A stretch of DNA of 64,000 nt from Bryobacterales bacterium KBS 96. GTDB lineage: Bacteria; Acidobacteriota; Terriglobia; Bryobacterales; Bryobacteraceae. Position 1 is the first letter of the stretch; the number at the start of each line of letters is the position of its first letter. The position numbers were made by a program, and so were the translations under genes. A model generated the notes under the pieces. The model was not told where the DNA came from, ran no database searches, and saw nothing but the letters and a program-made list of their open reading frames with translations. Location of the stretch: the NCBI GenBank assembly GCA_000381625.1, contig KB906767.1, forward strand, positions 4,393,357 to 4,457,356. Direction: 5' to 3'. Below, piece by piece: positions 62,540-64,000 of the stretch.

Positions 62540-64000
62540 ATGGCATGGCATCACAGATTCCGCAATCTTTTCCGCCGCGACGCTCTTGACCGGCAACTCG
62601 ACGACGAGCTGGCCTTTCACGTCGCGGAGCGTATTGACGAACTCGTCGAAGGCGGCATGAGCGAATGGGAAGCCCGGTCGCGCGCGCGGCAGCAATTCGG
62701 CAGCCACCTGCGCCAGAAGGAAAAGACGCGAGAGGTGGATATGCTCGGCTGGCTCGAAAGCATTATTCAGGATTTGCATTATGGGATTCGAACCCTGGCG
62801 GCTAATCGCGCTTTTACCGCGACGGCTGTGCTCTCGCTAGCGCTCGGCGTTGGAGCAAACATTGCGATTTTCAACATTGTCAATGCGGTTATGCTTCGGT
62901 CATTGCCGGTGGAAGATCCAGCGAGGCTCGTGTGGGTCGACTCTCATGAGGTTGGCCGTGAACTAACCAATCCGATCTGGGAATATCTGCGTGACCATCA
63001 GCATGCATTTTCAGGAACTCTGGCCTACAGTCGCGGCCGGTTCGATCTGGCCGGCGGCGGCGAAAGTCATTTCGTACAGGGGTTATGGGTAAGCGGCGAG
63101 TTCTTTAAGGTTCTGGGCGTGGCTCCTCTAAGGGGACGTGTATTCACCGCGCACGAAGATCGCCGCGGCACGGCGCCTGTTGCGGTGATCAGTTACCGTT
63201 TCTGGAAGCGGAACTTTCCCGACGATTCGAATGTTATTGGGAAAACCATACGCCTTGACCGGCATCAGTTTGAAATTGTCGGTATAACGCCGCCCTGGTT
63301 TACCGGCCTGGATGTGGGTACAAGCTATGATGTCGCTATCCCCATCGCGTGCGAACCGATACTGCACACGGATCGAAGCGCTTTGGATAACCGAAGCACC
63401 TGGTGGCTGAACATATTGGGACGACTGGCTCCCGGCGAAACAGAGCGGCAAGCACAAAGCCGGCTTCGGGTAGTCGCGCCGGCACTTTTTCACTCTACGA
63501 TCCCACTAAATTGGCCGGTTGACGCTCAGAAGGACTACCTGAAGAGCTCATTTTATTTGAAGCCGGCCAGTACGGGGCTTTCGGAAATCAGAACCCAATA
63601 CGGGACAGCGCTTCTCACGCTCATGGGCGCCGTCGGACTGGTGCTTCTGATCGGCTGCGCTAATATTGCCAATCTGCTGATGGCCCGTGCAACGGCGCGG
63701 CGGCGCGAGCTTTCCGTGCGAATCGCGATGGGCGCCAGCCGCTTGCGCGTAATCCGCCAGTTGTTGACGGAGAGCTTCTTGGTTTCATCGTTCGGAACAG
63801 CCATAGGCTCTGTTTTCGCGCTGTGGGGAGGCCAAGTATTAGTCCGGTTGATTTCCGCAACCGGTCAGGCAGTGGAGATCAATCTTTCACCCGACCTTCG
63901 TTTGCTCGCCTTCACGATTGGAACGGCGGTTCTGACGGCGCTACTTTTCGGTCTTCTGCCTGCGCTAAGAGCGACTCGCGGCGGTTTGAACCAGGCGCTT
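62540..64000 (+). CDS. ADOP-type ABC transporter permease (MacB-like), truncated by the window end
   Basis: 487 codons seen; full members are about 800-900 aa. Residues 1-75 are the acidobacterial N-terminal segment (FRRDALDRQLDDELAFHVAERIDELV, MSEWEARSRARQQFGS). The first membrane helix (about 97-115, LSLALGVGANIAIFNIVNAVM) opens a MacB-type periplasmic domain (about 120-340: VSGEFFKVLGVAPLRGRVF, RFWKRNFPDDSNVIGKTIRLD, VGITPPWF). An FtsX-like block follows from about 350 (LLIGCANIANLLMARATARRRELSVRIAMGASRLRVIRQLLTES). No ATPase is encoded in view. Reaches the end of the window in frame. Confidence 0.9.
   Translation, partial: MAWHHRFRNLFRRDALDRQLDDELAFHVAERIDELVEGGMSEWEARSRARQQFGSHLRQKEKTREVDMLGWLESIIQDLHYGIRTLAANRAFTATAVLSLALGVGANIAIFNIVNAVMLRSLPVEDPARLVWVDSHEVGRELTNPIWEYLRDHQHAFSGTLAYSRGRFDLAGGGESHFVQGLWVSGEFFKVLGVAPLRGRVFTAHEDRRGTAPVAVISYRFWKRNFPDDSNVIGKTIRLDRHQFEIVGITPPWFTGLDVGTSYDVAIPIACEPILHTDRSALDNRSTWWLNILGRLAPGETERQAQSRLRVVAPALFHSTIPLNWPVDAQKDYLKSSFYLKPASTGLSEIRTQYGTALLTLMGAVGLVLLIGCANIANLLMARATARRRELSVRIAMGASRLRVIRQLLTESFLVSSFGTAIGSVFALWGGQVLVRLISATGQAVEINLSPDLRLLAFTIGTAVLTALLFGLLPALRATRGGLNQAL

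Overview
The window looks like a piece of an Acidobacteriota chromosome, most likely from the Bryobacterales / Candidatus Solibacter branch. This rests on lineage-typical families rather than on any database search: two VWFA-related proteins (TIGR03436-like), two soil-Acidobacteria TIGR03435-like proteins (one fused to a BlaR1-type M56 peptidase), an Oar-like TonB-dependent outer-membrane protein, a PadR regulator followed by an ADOP-type ABC permease, an ECF sigma factor next to a kinase/propeller protein, and many secreted carbohydrate-active enzymes. GC content is high except around 28.9-30.5 kb, which is visibly more AT-rich.

Layout. 0.3-1.7 kb: a PLP-dependent decarboxylase broken by two 1-nt insertions. 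1.65-2.9 kb: two small phage-like genes beside a 3' fragment of a tRNA-Leu gene, probably the scar of an integrated element. 3.1-8.7 kb: secreted beta-helix/propeller protein, acetyl-esterase-like hydrolase and small exported or membrane proteins. 8.9-12.6 kb: ECF sigma factor overlapping a membrane Ser/Thr kinase with a PD40 propeller. 12.6-18.7 kb: two family-2 glycosyltransferases (one like polypeptide GalNAc transferases), an Asp-box propeller protein with an Arg/Pro/Gly/Thr hexapeptide repeat, and a divergent class I isoprenoid-fold enzyme. 18.9-26.3 kb: TPR proteins, a winged-helix/TPR regulator, a PQQ dehydrogenase, an FG-GAP protein and an aldose epimerase.

26.7-36.5 kb is the most unusual block: BlaI repressor, BlaR1-TIGR03435 fusion, a truncated duplicate of BlaR1, a membrane-anchored thioredoxin-like protein that has lost its second active-site Cys, a secreted 75-aa peptide with 13 Cys in about 43 mature residues, then TIGR03435, Oar-like and VWFA genes, all on the plus strand. 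38.2-43.8 kb is a compact sugar-oxidation operon (Gfo/Idh/MocA, SIS, ROK, GMC small and large subunits). The remainder holds a second VWFA protein (frameshifted at its end), a sialate O-acetylesterase, a two-subunit molybdenum hydroxylase, DUF2339 and DUF5671-like membrane proteins, an RRM protein with a clear terminator, a phospholipase-B-like Ntn hydrolase, an orphan oxidase subunit III, a sugar isomerase/epimerase, a CHAD-Ppx/GppA polyphosphate pair, and the PadR-ADOP unit that runs off the window end.

Taken together the genes suggest a soil heterotroph that degrades plant or microbial polysaccharide in the periplasm (beta-helix proteins, esterases, mutarotase, PQQ and GMC dehydrogenases) with dense one-component and kinase-based signalling. 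Functions are read from sequence motifs only.
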